Shown: piece after piece, positions 43,096 through 54,150 of the stretch
Numbering within the stretch: the first letter of the stretch is position 1
Layout of the letters: each line of letters starts with the position of its first letter
Assembly (NCBI GenBank): GCA_030323885.1
Contig: CM059193.1
Span: 90,039,825-90,103,824 of the forward strand
DNA length: 64,000 nucleotides
Direction: 5' to 3'
DNA from: Branchipolynoe longqiensis
Taxonomy: Eukaryota; Annelida; Polychaeta; Phyllodocida; Polynoidae
Translations under genes and position numbers: made by a program
The notes under the pieces: generated by a model
Databases searched by the model: none
Told to the model about the DNA's origin: nothing
The model's input: only the letters and a program-made list of their open reading frames with translations

Positions 43096-43366
43096 CTCGT
43101 CCGCAGTTCGTTGCCTCCTAGCGGCCACTTGAGAGAACATCTCTACCCACATCACATAGCATTCCCACAATTCCCAACCACCATACCACTCCATATATGG
43201 TCATTGCCAGCCTCCCTCCCTCCCCCGTCACCTTATCCGCTGTCCATACTCAGTTCTCAGGGGGATTGGACCCCCATAAATTACTCACTTATCCAGTAGC
43301 ATCCCCCCCCCCACCGCCTCCCTCCCCCAGACCAACCCCCCGCCCCCGTTCCCTCTACTGACCAGA

Positions 43367-43695
43367 CCGTGTGGCCGAATGAGTAGAGCTCCGTCTCCTG
43401 TTTTGGGAGATCGGGAGATCCGAACCCATGTGTTTGTGGGTTTGAATCGCGGTTGAGTCAAACTAATGACTTACAAATTTATACTTGTCACTTCCTAGCC
43501 TGGCGCTCGGCATTATTAGGATAGGGCAAGGACTGGTTAATATGACTGAGTGGGATATCAGGCCATGGTGCTGGCGGCCTGGTTTCCCAGTGGGGCAGCA
43601 TTATAAAATCGCCATGAGTGCGCACTGTCACAAGTCTGTACCCGTCCTGATATGACCTTACATGTTCCTAGGACGTAACACAACAACAAACACAA
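43367..43695 (+). mobile_element. SINE-A, full-length copy
   Basis: Head GTGTGGCCGAATGAGTAGAG with a small internal duplication of the anticodon/B-box region (GGGAGATCGGGAGATCCGAA, then GGGTTTGAATCGCGG). Linker TCAAACTAATGACTTACAAA, body ATATCAGGCCATGGTGCTGG and GTTTCCCAGTGGGGCAGCAT, end CTAGGACGTAACACAACAAC. Confidence 0.85.
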
Positions 43696-43713
43696 ACCTT
43701 CTCTATACTTCCA

Positions 43714-44475
43714 CTCCCTTTCCTCCCTCTCCCCCTCAACCTCCACCTACCCGCTCAAACCTCTAATCTCCCACTACATTCTAAGTCCTTCCACTCCCAC
43801 CCCCTCAACCCCCACCTTTCCCCTGAACCCCCACCCACCCCCACCCACCCCCTCAAACCTCCAATCTCCCACTACCGTCCAACTCCTTCCACTCCCACCC
43901 CCTCAACCCCCACCTTTCCCCTCAACCCCCACCCATCCCCACCCACCCCCTCAAACCTCCAATCTCCCACTACGTCTAACTCCTTCACTCCCACCCCCCT
44001 CAACCCCACCTTTCTCCTCAACCCCCACCCACCCCCACCCGCCCCTTCAAACCTCCAATCTCCCACTACGGTCCAACTCCTTCCACTCCCACCCCCTCAA
44101 CCCCACCTTTCTCCTCAACCCCCACCCACGCCCACACCACCCCCTCAACCCTCCAATCTCCCACTACCGTCTAACTCCTTCACTCCCCCCCCCCTCAACC
44201 CCACCTTTCTCCTCAACCCCCACCCACCCCCACCCACCCCCTCAAACCTCCAATCTCCCACTACCGTCTAACTCCTTCACTCCCACCCCCCTCAACCCCA
44301 CCTTTCTCCTCAACCCCCACCCACCCCCACCCACCCCCTCAAACCTCCAATCTCCCACTAACCGTCCAACTCCTTCCACTCCCACCCCCCTCAACCCCCA
44401 CCTTTCCCCTCAAACCCCCACCCATCCCCACCCACCGGCTCAAACCTCCAATCTCCCACTGACCCCCGCTCTCCT
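43714..44475. repeat. 98-bp C-rich minisatellite
   Basis: About eight units of roughly 98 bp. Each has CTCAAACCTCCAATCTCCCA, CAACTCCTTCCACTCCCACC and CAACCCCCACCCACCCCCAC. The C runs make the minus strand G-rich with quadruplex potential. Confidence 0.9.
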
Positions 44476-44985
44476 CCTTCTCTTCCCACCACCACAGCTT
44501 CTCTCCCCATCCTCACCCTTCTCTTCCTCTTCTCTGCTGCTCTCCTCCACCATGCCATCATCCAACCCTCCCCTCCCACCTCCCGACTTTCCCCTCCACT
44601 ACTCTCCCAGCCCTCCCCCTGTCCCATCATCCCGTCCCCTCCCCCTCCCTCCGCTCCCCCTAAAACACCCACCCACCCCCTCACTCCGCCACTCTTCCTC
44701 TACCTCCCCGCTCCTTCACAGCCTCATCCTTTCTCCATTCTCACCCATCTCTTCCTCTTCTCCCCTGCTCTCCTCCACCATGCCAACCTTCTCCAGCCCT
44801 CCCCTCCAATCTCGTTGCCCTCCGCAACCCTCCGCAACCCTCCGCAACCCTCCGCAACCCTCCCCAACCCTCCCCAACCCTCCCCAACCCTCCTATTTCC
44901 CTTCATCCCGCTCCCCCCCCCCCTTTATTCCGCATGTCCTCCCTTGCTCCACTTCGCCCTCCCCCCAATCCTCTTTCTGAACCCC
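44476..44985. repeat. Polypyrimidine tract with a CCTCCGCAAC decamer array
   Basis: C/T-rich, low complexity. At about 44818-44893 there are eight tandem decamers (CCTCCGCAAC ×4, then CCTCCCCAAC). Open frames through it are artefacts. Confidence 0.85.
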
Positions 44986-45071
44986 CATATGACTTTCCCC
45001 TTATCTCCATATCTTATATTGCAGTCTAGATGTATAAATATATAACCTGTATATATATACAGGCTTATGTA

Positions 45072-45632
45072 TATGCCATGGGGGTGATGAAAATCGGAAA
45101 TATTGCGTCTAGAGTGGGTCTCGAACCCACATCTCTTTACATTCGGTGCCAGTGTGCTAACGATTACACAACCTAGTCTCCCTGATATCAACACACTACC
45201 CATGTATACCTGTCTATGTGGTTACTTGCTTGAAAGGTCAGTGCAGACTATGAAACTCGTCCCCCTGGAATTGCAAGTCTGTCAGTGCTTACAATTACAT
45301 ACATACAGGCAATGCACTAACACATACATACACAGGGTAGGTTCAACAACTATACAATGCGGAGCTTGTATAGTAGCCTGGTCATGGCACCAGTGTCATT
45401 GGGGTGATGAAAATGGGAAATATTTCACCTAGAGCGGAACTCGAACCCACATCTCCTTGCATTCCGGTCCAGTTTGCCACCTAGGCTCCCTTTCCTCCCT
45501 CTCCCCCTCAACCTCCACCTACCCGCTCAAACCTCTAATCTCCCACTACACTCCCAAGTCCTTCCACTGACCCACGCCTACCTGTCTATATGGTTACTTG
45601 CCTGAGAGGTCAGTACAGACCACTACATATAT
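45072..45632 (-). mobile_element. SINE-B dimeric copy with a transplanted minisatellite patch
   Basis: Minus-strand SINE-B with one head near 45115-45175 (GGTCTCGAACCCACATCTCT on plus) and a second near 45425-45485. Directly after GCCACCTAGG, 45486-45568 nearly repeats 43714-43797, a SINE-free C-rich segment. Then the SINE-B leader resumes (TATGGTTACTTGCCTGAGAG). Confidence 0.78.
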
Positions 45633-45767
45633 ATATATGACTGGCTGAAGACAACTGACTACATACACAAATCAGTGCATTATATCAGACAGAAATACAG
45701 TAGTACCTTTCTTCAACGGACCATTCTGGATTCAGACAAAGGTTATTCTGTTATTTGAGAGTGAATA

Positions 45768-45950
45768 CGTTTGTTTTATTTACCGATGCCTCTAGAACAC
45801 ATCAAGTTTTATCTCTGACTATTGGACGCCAAACATATGGTCATTCTGACATATTTCTTTGGAGGAAACCCGCTGCCGCCACATAGTATACTCTTTCCGA
45901 GAAGCAGCAAAGGGTCTTTTATATACAGTTTGCCACACGGAGAGCCAAGC
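45768..45950 (-). mobile_element. SINE-D copy, 3' part
   Basis: GATGCCTCTAGAACACATCA, CATATGGTCATTCTGACATA, GGAGGAAACCCGCTGCCGCC and GGGTCTTTTATATACAG on plus are the complement of the SINE-D body. The head is absent. Confidence 0.8.
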
Positions 45951-46044
45951 AAATTGAAGAACAAAGGAGTTTGTACAGAGAACATTCTTCCTGCAAGGGT
46001 TCACTACTCACATCCTGCTTGAGACAGGGACTACTGTAGTCGAG

Positions 46045-47586
46045 TCATCATCATCATCATCATGCTATCGGTCGTGATGCGACAAAGACTGCTTTCATTA
46101 CTTGACTGCCGCTCTCCATTTAGCTCTCTGCTGTGAGAGTTGCATCCAGGTTTCTCTTGATGGTATCCTTGAACCGGAGACGAGGGCGCCCTCTCTTTCT
46201 GTAGCCAGAAGACAGTTGAGAATAGAGGATCTGCTTTGGTAGTCTGTCTGATGACATCCTCATGAGGTGTCCAGTCCACCGGAGATTCTTTTTTATCACA
46301 ATATCTTCCATAGAGGGCAGCCCCATTCGTTCGAGTATTTCCTTATTTGTCACTTCCAGGTTAGCCTCATGATTGAACGCAGATGTCGCATCATGAAGGC
46401 ATGCAGCTTTTTCACCTGTCGTATCTACACTGTTCAGGCCTCGGCTCCGTATAGTAGGGTGGATAGCATGATTGCATGGTAGATCTTACCTTTGACCCGA
46501 ATGGACACATGGTGGTTGTTCCAGAGTCTCTGGCATAGTTGGCCGAAAGATGCGCTAGCCTGTGCCATCCTCCTCTGTATTTCAGCTTCAATGCGTCCAT
46601 CACTTGATATAGTGCTTCCGAGGTAGGTGAATTCCGGAACAGAGTTCAGCTTGTTTCCGTCAACCATGATCTCCTCCTCTCGGGTTCTTGTAGAGTTGGG
46701 TTGGTACAGCACCTCCGTCTTCTTGATGTTAATCTTCATGCCAAACTTCTTTGATGCATCGGAGAAAGCGTCCACTATTTTCTGGATCTCTTCAGCAGAG
46801 TGGGAAACCAGTGCACTGTCATCTGCGAATAGTAGCTCTCTCACCAGTATCTGAGTAGTATGCTACATTGAATAGGTCAGTGCTCTATCTGGACTGTATA
46901 TAGATGCCATCCTCCATGTCTCGGAAAGCCTCATCGAGCATTGCTGATAGGAAGATGCAGAAGAGTGTGGGGGCCAGTACACAACCTTGCTTCACCCCAT
47001 TGGTAACCCCAAACGATTCCGAGACTTCCCCTCCAGCACTAACTTTTGCCATCATTCCTGTATGTAGAGCCTCGATCATAGTTGGGAACATCTCTGGGCA
47101 TCCGTACTTCCTCAGTAGCTGCCATAGCCTGGTCCTTCCGACTGTATCAAATGCCTTAGTGAAATCGACAAATACCATGTACAGTGGTCGGTCCTGCTCA
47201 ATGCACTTTTCTTGTAGCTATCATATCCACGATGCTCCGGTTACCTCTGAAGCCACACTGTGACTCCGGAACTACATCAGGTGTTATGTGAATAGATAGT
47301 CTGTTGAGTAGGATCCTGGTGAAGATCTTGCCTGATATGGAAAGAAGAGAGATTCCTCTATAGTTCCCACAGTCTGTTTGATCACCTTTCTTGTAGATGG
47401 TTACAATGCTGGCATCCTTCGATGCTTGGGGTACAGAACCCTCCTCCCAGGCATTGGTGATTAGTTGGTGCAGTCTGTTGAACAGATTGTCTCCTCCGTG
47501 CTTCCATACTTCAGCAGGAATTCCATCACATCCAGGTGCTTTGCCATCTTTCAGGCTGGCGATTGCTCTAGCCATCTCATCCATGG
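46045..47586 (-). pseudogene. Non-LTR retrotransposon, RT pseudogene with ATG-repeat tail
   Basis: Minus-strand LINE broken into several frames. From 47584: IASLKDGKAPGCDGIPAEVW, YKKGDQTDCGNYRGISLL and VPESQCGFRGNRS, ending by frameshift near 47210 at a small deletion. Then MVFVDFTKAFDTVGR (first catalytic D) and NGVKQGCVLAPTLF to 46885; after a stop and frameshift, ELLFADDSALVSHS (catalytic box) to YGAEA at 46434. The C-terminus continues as NKEILERMGLPSMEDI, LRWTGHLMRM and KRGRPRLRFKDTIKRN. Clade not assigned. The 5' end is lost, and the 3' end is an ATGATG repeat at 46045. Flanks share only AGTCG, a weak TSD. Its 3' end is shared by the chimeric elements at 1758 and 35253. Confidence 0.85.
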
Positions 47587-47693
47587 GAGTCGTGTATATG
47601 AATAATAAAGTGCTGCAAGATATGCAGCTGCAACATAGATTGCAGAAGTCTAACTGGTTGTATTATAGATATAATATGCAGGTACAAGATTGG

Positions 47694-48022
47694 TTGCTTA
47701 TTGGAGTTTGATGTCCTAGCAACATCCAAGGTGATATCAGGATGGGTACTCACTTGTATCAGTGCACACTCATGTCATATTGTTAGTGCTGCCCAGCTGG
47801 GAAATCATGGCCGCCGACACCATGACCCGATATCCGCCTCAGTCACATTATCCTGACACTGATCAAACCAGTCCTTGCTCTAGAGTATTAATGCCTAGCA
47901 CCAGGCTGGGAAGTCACAAGTATGACCTTTATAATTCATTTGTTTGACTCCACGGTGGAGCAACATCGGGACCTTCTGTAAGCGACGCCCACGCTCTGCC
48001 GATTAGGCCACCGCACCCTGTA
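47694..48022 (-). mobile_element. SINE-A copy
   Basis: GAGTTTGATGTCCTAGCAAC, TGCCCAGCTGGGAAATCATG, CACATTATCCTGACACTGAT and a head ending GATTAGGCCACCGCACC on plus. Confidence 0.82.
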
Positions 48023-48212
48023 GAAGTACAATGTACATCGTAACATAATTCAACTGGACTTATTATAATTCATGAAGGACCAGTAACTGGAGGATGGGTC
48101 AATGTGGTATAAATTGTTGTATAAATTGTTGCAGTGTAACTGGAGTATATCTAGCTGTATTACATATCACTATAGGACCAGTAGCTGCAGTATAAGTGAA
48201 TGTCTTATAAAT
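48023..48212. repeat. Short degenerate repeats around the CR1-like insertion
   Basis: Phrases such as AACTGGAGTATATCTAGCTG and GACCAGTAGCTGCAGTATAA recur with variation here and again after 49230 (GGCAGGAGTATAGCTGTATC), so this is one degenerate array split by the LINE. Confidence 0.45.
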
Positions 48213-49225
48213 GAATGCAGCATTTTAGGTCTCATCTTATTCGTTCTGTTCATTAACGATCTACTGGAAGTTGTCCTCAGTGCATTGAAAATCTTCACTG
48301 ATGACACAAAGGTCTTCTGAAAAATTGCATCAGATGATGATCATGCTCTACTCCAAACGGATCTCGACAACTTATACAGATGGCCACAAGATTGGCAACT
48401 CAGCTTCAATGAGAGCAAATGCAAAGTCATCCACATGGGTAAAAATAATATCAAATGATTCTATAAAATGAACAACACCACTCTACAGGCATAGAATGAA
48501 GAGAAAAACGTTGGCATTATTATTGATAGTGAACTCAAGTTCCACAAACACATAGCTGCAGCTATTAATAAGGCTTCCAGGATGCTTGGCCTCATAAGGG
48601 CTACCTTCCCATGTCTGCACAAAAGTACCCTCCCGCATCTGTACACAACTACGATACGTCCTCACCTTGAGTATGGCAAAGTAATTTGGTCACCGCACTA
48701 CAAACTGGACACCAACAAAATCGAAAAGATTCAGCGAAGAGCCACAAAGCTAATCCCCAACTTGAGGAATGTACCATATGAGGAAAGATTAGTCTCCCTG
48801 AAGCTCCCATCACTATTGTATTGCAGAAGACGTGGTGACATGATACAAGTGTTCAAAATAGTAAAGGGAATTGACCGCATAGACCCCCACATATTCTTTC
48901 CCCAGCAATCTGAAACCACCATTCACACAAGAGGTCATGAACACAAGCTCTACAAAAACAGATGCAACCTGGAACTTCGGAAGCACTTCTTCAGCCAAAG
49001 AATAATAACTGACTCGAATTCATTATCCGATTATGTCATCTCAAGTCCTACCCTGAACTGTTTTAAAGCTAGAATAGACCGATTTTGGAAAAATGAGCAG
49101 TATAAAACTCTGTGAATAACTTTCAAGTATTGCAGAATAGAGACCGAAATATCCAACATGCAAATTATGCCTTCAACATGTTGTACATCTGGTATCAAGG
49201 TATCAAGGTATAACTTGGGTATAAC
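48213..49225 (+). pseudogene. CR1/Jockey-like LINE, 3' half, pseudogene
   Basis: Starts inside the RT at SILGLILFVLFINDL, then KIFTDDTKVF, where the usual FADD box has become FTDD. A TGA follows at 48318 and more stops lie near 48458-48500. From 48582 to 49115 the frame is open: RPHLEYGKVIWSPHY, IEKIQRRATKLIP, RRRGDMIQVFKIVKG and HEHKLYKNRCNLELRKHFFSQRI in pieces, typical of the CR1-type C-terminal region. After the stop there is a 100-bp 3' UTR ending in GGTATCAAGGTATCAAGGTA, the short tandem tail characteristic of CR1 elements. The catalytic change and stops make it inactive. Confidence 0.85.
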
Positions 49226-49399
49226 TAACTGCGTCAGATATTACTGTATTACCAGAAACTTCAATATAAGTAACTATACTATACATGGCAGGAGTATAGC
49301 TGTATCATTCATGTAATACTAATAGCTCCAGAATAAGTCACATCATTTCTTAAAACTTTCTTGTACAATAGCAGAAAAGCTGGGTGGTTTAAACATATA
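49226..49399. other. Non-coding, degenerate repeat
   Basis: Continues the degenerate repeats seen at 48023-48212. Nothing else recognised. Confidence 0.4.
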
Positions 49400-49600
49400 C
49401 CACATCACACTGGTTTTCATGGCAGATGGTTCGCTACTGTTGGTGCCTACTTTATTAGCATGGCTAATCCTATTCATTAGCTCACAGGTTGCAAACTCTA
49501 TAACCGAATTGCCTTGCCCACCTCCAAGCACATGTCCGTCCACCCACCATGACTGGCCCGGAAGCTCACAAGTCAGCTCCGGAAATTAAAGAGTTCTTTT
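49400..49600. repeat. Repeat Y, copy 2
   Basis: Parallels 26720-26915 (CTATTCATTAGCTCACAGGT, CAGCTCCGGAAATTAAAGAG, CTTTTGCAAGC). Nature unknown. Confidence 0.45.
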
Positions 49601-49656
49601 GCAAGCGGGCAGGCTATAATCACAGAACCTTTGTAACTACGGAGTCCACTGTGTAA

Positions 49657-50041
49657 CCAAAGACCCTATAATACTAAGACGGCTCACTCAGCATGTACTG
49701 TGTAATCAAAATGATCAAACCCACCACTTGCTGCGCTGGTTGTTCTCTTGGTTAAACAGTTGCTATATTATATGTATAAATGTATATATGAATGTGAAAG
49801 ATGTGTGATGATGGGGATGCTGATGATGGTGCTCATGATGATGTGAATGTGTTCATAGCAATTTCATATTGATGTGTATTCATACTTACCTATCTCATGT
49901 ATAATATAATTGGATGTGTTTACATGTGAAACACCAACCAGCAGCCGGGCTGATCAAACCCACCACAAGGTGGCACTGCAAAATTAGCATTACCATGGGA
50001 GAGATAAGGAGTGAGCCATCTTAGTATTATAGGGTCTTTGG
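49657..50041. mobile_element. TIR element (MITE), 385 bp, 5-bp TSD
   Basis: Left end CCAAAGACCCTATAATACTA AGACGGCTCACT and right end AGTGAGCCATC TTAGTATTATAGGGTCTTTGG are inverted complements over about 31 bp with one mismatch. TGTAA flanks both sides (49652-49656 and 50042-50046). TGATCAAACCCACCAC occurs twice inside as a direct repeat near the ends. No transposase. Confidence 0.85.
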
Positions 50042-50046
50042 TGTAA

Positions 50047-50429
50047 CTTCAGGCGATCAGCTGAAGGACCTTTCTGTAGGTTGTGGTTGAATGGGTCTGT
50101 TGTGTAGGGAGGCATTCAGTGGCTGATTGGGGTGCATTGATAGTAATGGTTGTTGATGACAGTGGTACTATGGGCCATATTTACTGGTGGTTGTCATGGT
50201 AACAATACAGCCATTGGGGGTGATGAATATGCTCCTGAAATTTGCGCCTGGCTGTGAGGCTGAATGTGGTATTAATGTTAATGATACAGAAAATACAAGA
50301 GACTTTATTACCGATAGAATTATAGTGATGTAAAATTCTGCTGAAAGTAACTACATCAATTTAATGTCTATCTTTGCCTCCCATTTTACTTCCTATCAAT
50401 TGTCTCTGTTCGTGTTGGTAAGCTGGCTA
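50047..50429. other. Non-coding, nothing recognised
   Basis: Nothing recognised. Confidence 0.4.
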
Positions 50430-50872
50430 GCTGGTTGTTGGAGTCTTGCGTCCTGGCAACATGTAAGGTTAAACCAGGACGGGCAATGTCTTGTGACACC
50501 GCAGGCTGCCATCTGATATCCCACTCAGTCACAGTATCCTGACACTGAGACAACCAGTCCTTGCCGTATGCTAATAATGCTAAGTGTAAGAAACTGAGTG
50601 GACTCCTTGACTTCGTGATCATCCATGACTTTATTATGCACACAGTTTTCCATTACAACTCCCTGTGGTCACGTGACTCCCCACGTCTCTCACATCTCCC
50701 TTTCATCAAAACAATTCAAATGAGCAATGCCTAAATGGGAAGCAATAAGTATACATTTTTAAGTCATTTTTAAGTCATTGCTTTGACTCGACCAGGGTTT
50801 GACGAATCCCACGATCTACACAAACGAGAGGCAGATGCTCAACTCATTCGGCCTTCCCGTCTTGTGGGATAT
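50430..50872 (-). mobile_element. SINE-A copy split by an LTR fragment
   Basis: 50430-50584 (GGAGTCTTGCGTCCTGGCAA, GATATCCCACTCAGTCACAG) and about 50735-50872 (GGGAAGCAATAAGTATAC, TTTGACTCGACCAGGGTTTG, CTCATTCGGCC) make one minus-strand SINE-A. The LTR piece 50585-50706 and a short remainder lie between them. Confidence 0.78.
50585..50706 (-). mobile_element. Short LTR plus polypurine tract of a gypsy-type element
   Basis: 50585-50694 is a 110-bp LTR (plus TGTAAGAAACTGAG … GTCTCTCACA) built like those at 8631 and 36959: TG…CA ends and CATAATAAAGTCATGG on the minus strand. TCTCCCTTTCATC at 50695-50707 is the complement of a polypurine tract, as in the 37-kb element, so this is a 3' LTR with a scrap of the internal region rather than a clean solo LTR. 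Confidence 0.65.
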
Positions 50873-51219
50873 GATAAGTTCTCGGTGAGGTAACCCTGAA
50901 TAATGACCATATTCTAGCCCTCCTCACTCCAAGCAAAAGGGGTTCATACTGTCACAGTCTGCCCTATTAAGCACTGAGACAACCACCATCTCAGATATCA
51001 GACATCAGGCATCAGGCATTGATTACTGTCTTTAGGCTTGGAAAGAAAATTAAATTGGATGAAAACCACCGGTGGGCATTTGACTGGAAAGCAATTAAGT
51101 GGACAAAAGTGTCAAGGCCCCTTAATGAACAAATCATTTCATGGAGAGCTCTCAGCAAAGATCATAGCAGGGAATGTGTTTGTTAACTTGTGGTATACTT
51201 ATTTCTATGGTGGAGTTAT
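50873..51219. other. Non-coding, nothing recognised
   Basis: Nothing recognised. Confidence 0.4.
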
Positions 51220-52040
51220 GGAAATGGGAAATATTGTTAGCTAGAGCAGGATTTGAACTCATATTTGTTGCCATTCCGGAACCAGCTTGCTAGCCAATAC
51301 ACCATCTAGCCTCCCTGATGCAATCATCATGTAAAATATTCCGATAAAACATATTGGTGGGGAATGTGAACTGGTCTTTAAGGGATTACAAATGGTCTAT
51401 AAAGGTAAATGATGTATAGGGCCAGGTGCATGAATGTAATTATGTAGTGTTGGTGATCCTCTACTTGTATTAGATAGTCATTGTGTATTCTATAGTGTGA
51501 GAGGGGCACTACTGTTAGTGTGGAAGGGGCTCAAGAGCTCTACTCACAACCCCCTCCCCACCAACTGTTAGTCATGGATCACCACACATACAGACACAAC
51601 AGGCCAGGTGAGGCCAAAGCAGCCACAAGGCATCGTGGTGGTTGGTAGATCACAGTTGCCATAGTGACACAAGAATGCTAACTGTTGATTGGTGGACCTA
51701 GAAATGCTTACTGTGCATTGGAGGGCATGGTCAGGTGATATGCCATGTCATGTCCAGAAACCACTATATAATAATAAACCTGAGGGTGCAAGCTCTCACT
51801 TACTTTACTTTGACTCTATACTCTGCCTTTCTTATATTTGCCTGTATTGCTTTCCTATTAGCCTGCTTACACAACTACAGCTGCCAGGCGACGACTTTAC
51901 AATCATATGGACGCCTCGCTGTCCATATCACTCCTTGCCTGAGAGGTCAGTGCTGATTACTACACTCGTCCCCCCAGGAATTGTACAACTTTTAAATGTC
52001 TTACATCTATTTGTCATTTTAATGCTTACAATTAGATGTA
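51220..52040 (-). mobile_element. SINE-B copy split by LTR-E
   Basis: 51220-51329 (GGAAATGGGAAATATTGTTA, GCTAGCCAATACACCATCTA) and 51906-52040 (CTTGCCTGAGAGGTCAGTGC, TTAATGCTTACAATTAGATG) are parts of one minus-strand SINE-B, separated by an LTR-E copy with ATCA TSD. Confidence 0.78.
51330..51901 (+). mobile_element. LTR-E solo LTR
   Basis: 572 bp from TGTAAAATATTCCG to GACTTTACA; ATCA at 51326-51329 and 51902-51905. Near the 3' part CCACTATATAATAATAAACC combines a TATA-like motif and a polyadenylation signal. Clean insertion into SINE-B with nothing else added supports a solo LTR. Confidence 0.75.
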
Positions 52041-52964
52041 ACTCTAATAGTCTCAGAGCTGGTAGACATTTATTTTACACAGAGATTGCATATGTTTTGA
52101 TGCTTATTTCTAAGGTCGAATCTTTATGCTGAATTCAAAAATGGTCGTCTTACAAAAAATTGGGTGTCGGATTACTTTACAATTTGACTTTAAAGAGGGG
52201 TACCCTGCTTGAAATTGCTCATTTTTGTATTTAAAGGAAATCAGTACTTTCAGTGTTATGGCTTTTAATTACTTCTAAATGTTGATTTTTCAAGCGAAAA
52301 TAATTGGGAAATATTCGGTGATAGATAATTTGGGGTGCTTTGCACCTTAGTAATCAGCGATCTTGGAATTCAAGATGGCCCACATTCACCATTACCAGAC
52401 ATTGTGTTTATGTTAAAATCTCAGCTTCTATTTCTTTTTACAAAAGTGTATTTTATTCATCAACTAATATCTCTTGTCAGTGCCAGAGCACTGGTCTTCT
52501 GGCCGTACAGTACAATTCTGTAATACATAAATGAAACTACTATCAGTTGCAATAGTAACTGCATGCAAATCCTGTTTGATACTAAAAGTATTATACAGTT
52601 GATGAATGAAGTATCAACTGTAGTAGTAATTGTGTACAATTCCAGTCCAATACAAGTATCATGTATTCAGTGACTACGTATTGCATGGTTCTAGAATTGT
52701 CTTTAAACACTTTTTTCCTTCTTTCCTTTTTTGTAAAGAAATATATAAAAAATATATATACCTATTTTCAAATACAAATACAGTATATATGCAAATCAGT
52801 GGATCTAATCACAATTAATATGCTGGTATCTAGTAAATACCTACACTGATTTGCCCATAAATGTAAGTCATTATATACTGAAGTATATGGTATGATGGTG
52901 ACAGGAACACTGGATGTCAATGTGTATGATGTTAATTTTTGCAATACTGTTTGAGTCATTTAAT
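52041..52964. other. Non-coding, nothing recognised
   Basis: AT-rich. GGTGCTTTGCACCTTAG … GTGCCAGAGCACTGGTCTTC (about 52337-52500) is a weak match to motifs near 40790 and 36047. No exon supported. Confidence 0.4.
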
Positions 52965-54150
52965 TAGTAATTGTTAGTTTTTTTATTGTATGATTTGATG
53001 AATGGAATGGAGGTCTGAGATTGTAGTGGGGATTTATATGTGACTGGCAGTGGGTCAATTTCAAGAAAAATGTTAGATACTAGGTATGTAATGGGCGTTG
53101 AAAGAGGGGTTGGAAGGGGCTTAGCATGCAGGGGCATGCAGTGCATTTGAGACCATTTGTATATGTATATGCAGGGGTCAGGGCAAGGGTGGCCTTTAGA
53201 ATACATGTAACTGTACAGGGGTCTGACAGGCACGCTGTATTTTGATTAAGATTTTGAATTCAAGGAGACTTGTGGACCGTCTTCTCCTCACTGGGAATTT
53301 ATTCCATATTGTACCACCTCTGTAAATTGGTGCTTTAATCAGCTTGTTTGTTAGTGGCTGGGGCATTTTTAAGAGTGTAGCATCACTCTGTCTGGTTACT
53401 ATGTTTGTATGGTCAACATATTGTTCATGATCCGATCTTTTATACATTAGAGTGAGGAGATGGGAGTTCCACCTTTGGCTCAGGTAGCTGATTTGTGCCT
53501 TGGCATGCATTCCTTTACATACAGGTTGCTACATTTATAGTCAGTTCTAAGTGCCCTGTTTTGAATCCTCTGTAATTTGGTTTCTTGTTGTTTTGTCAGC
53601 AGTCCATAGATTAAATCATTGTAGACAATTATTGGAAGAATAGTGGCTTTATATAGTAACAGGGCTGTATTCTCGCTCATGTAGTACCTAATTTTCCTAA
53701 AAGTTGTCATTGTTATGGCTATCATTTGATTGACTTTTGACAGTTCTCAATTAGCATTTAGTGTTGTATCGTGTGTGGTCTCTAAATATTTGTATGTATC
53801 TACCTCATTCAATGCTGTATCACCCAAATGTGGTAGATTGTGCTCTTGATTTTTTTGATTTTTGTTTGCAACAATTATCTTTTCAGATTTCTTTGCATTT
53901 ACTCTCAGTTTATTTTCTTTACACCAGATGTTAACCTTAGCTAGTACATCCTCAACTATCTCAGCTGCAGATTCAATGTTTTGGTTATAAACCGCGAGGG
54001 CTGCATCATCAGCAAACAGTATACCCATGGCCTCATTTGTTACCAAGGGCAAGTCATTAATAAATATGAGAAAGAATAGTGGCCCAAGTGTACCACCCTG
54101 GGATACTCCAGTTGTAATTGATCTCTCTGTTGATTTTCTTCTTTTTGTTT
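52965..54150 (-). pseudogene. Jockey/CR1-like LINE, RT pseudogene
   Basis: The minus strand from about 54150 reads ITTGVSQGGTLGPLFFLIFINDLPLV, split here as RT motifs GVSQGGTLGP and FINDL, then MGILFADDAALAV (catalytic FADD) and VNIWCKENKLRVNAKKSE. A TGA near 53745 stands in for an expected Trp codon. The frame continues with FRKIRYYMSENTALLLYKAT, LPIIVYNDLIYG and LQRIQNRALR, then shifts near 53515 into the C-terminal region (QISYLSQRWNSHLLTLMYKR, IWNKFPVRRR). Its 3' UTR probably occupies 52965-53200. The 5' end is lost next to a SINE tail. Inactive through one stop and at least one frameshift. Confidence 0.82.
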
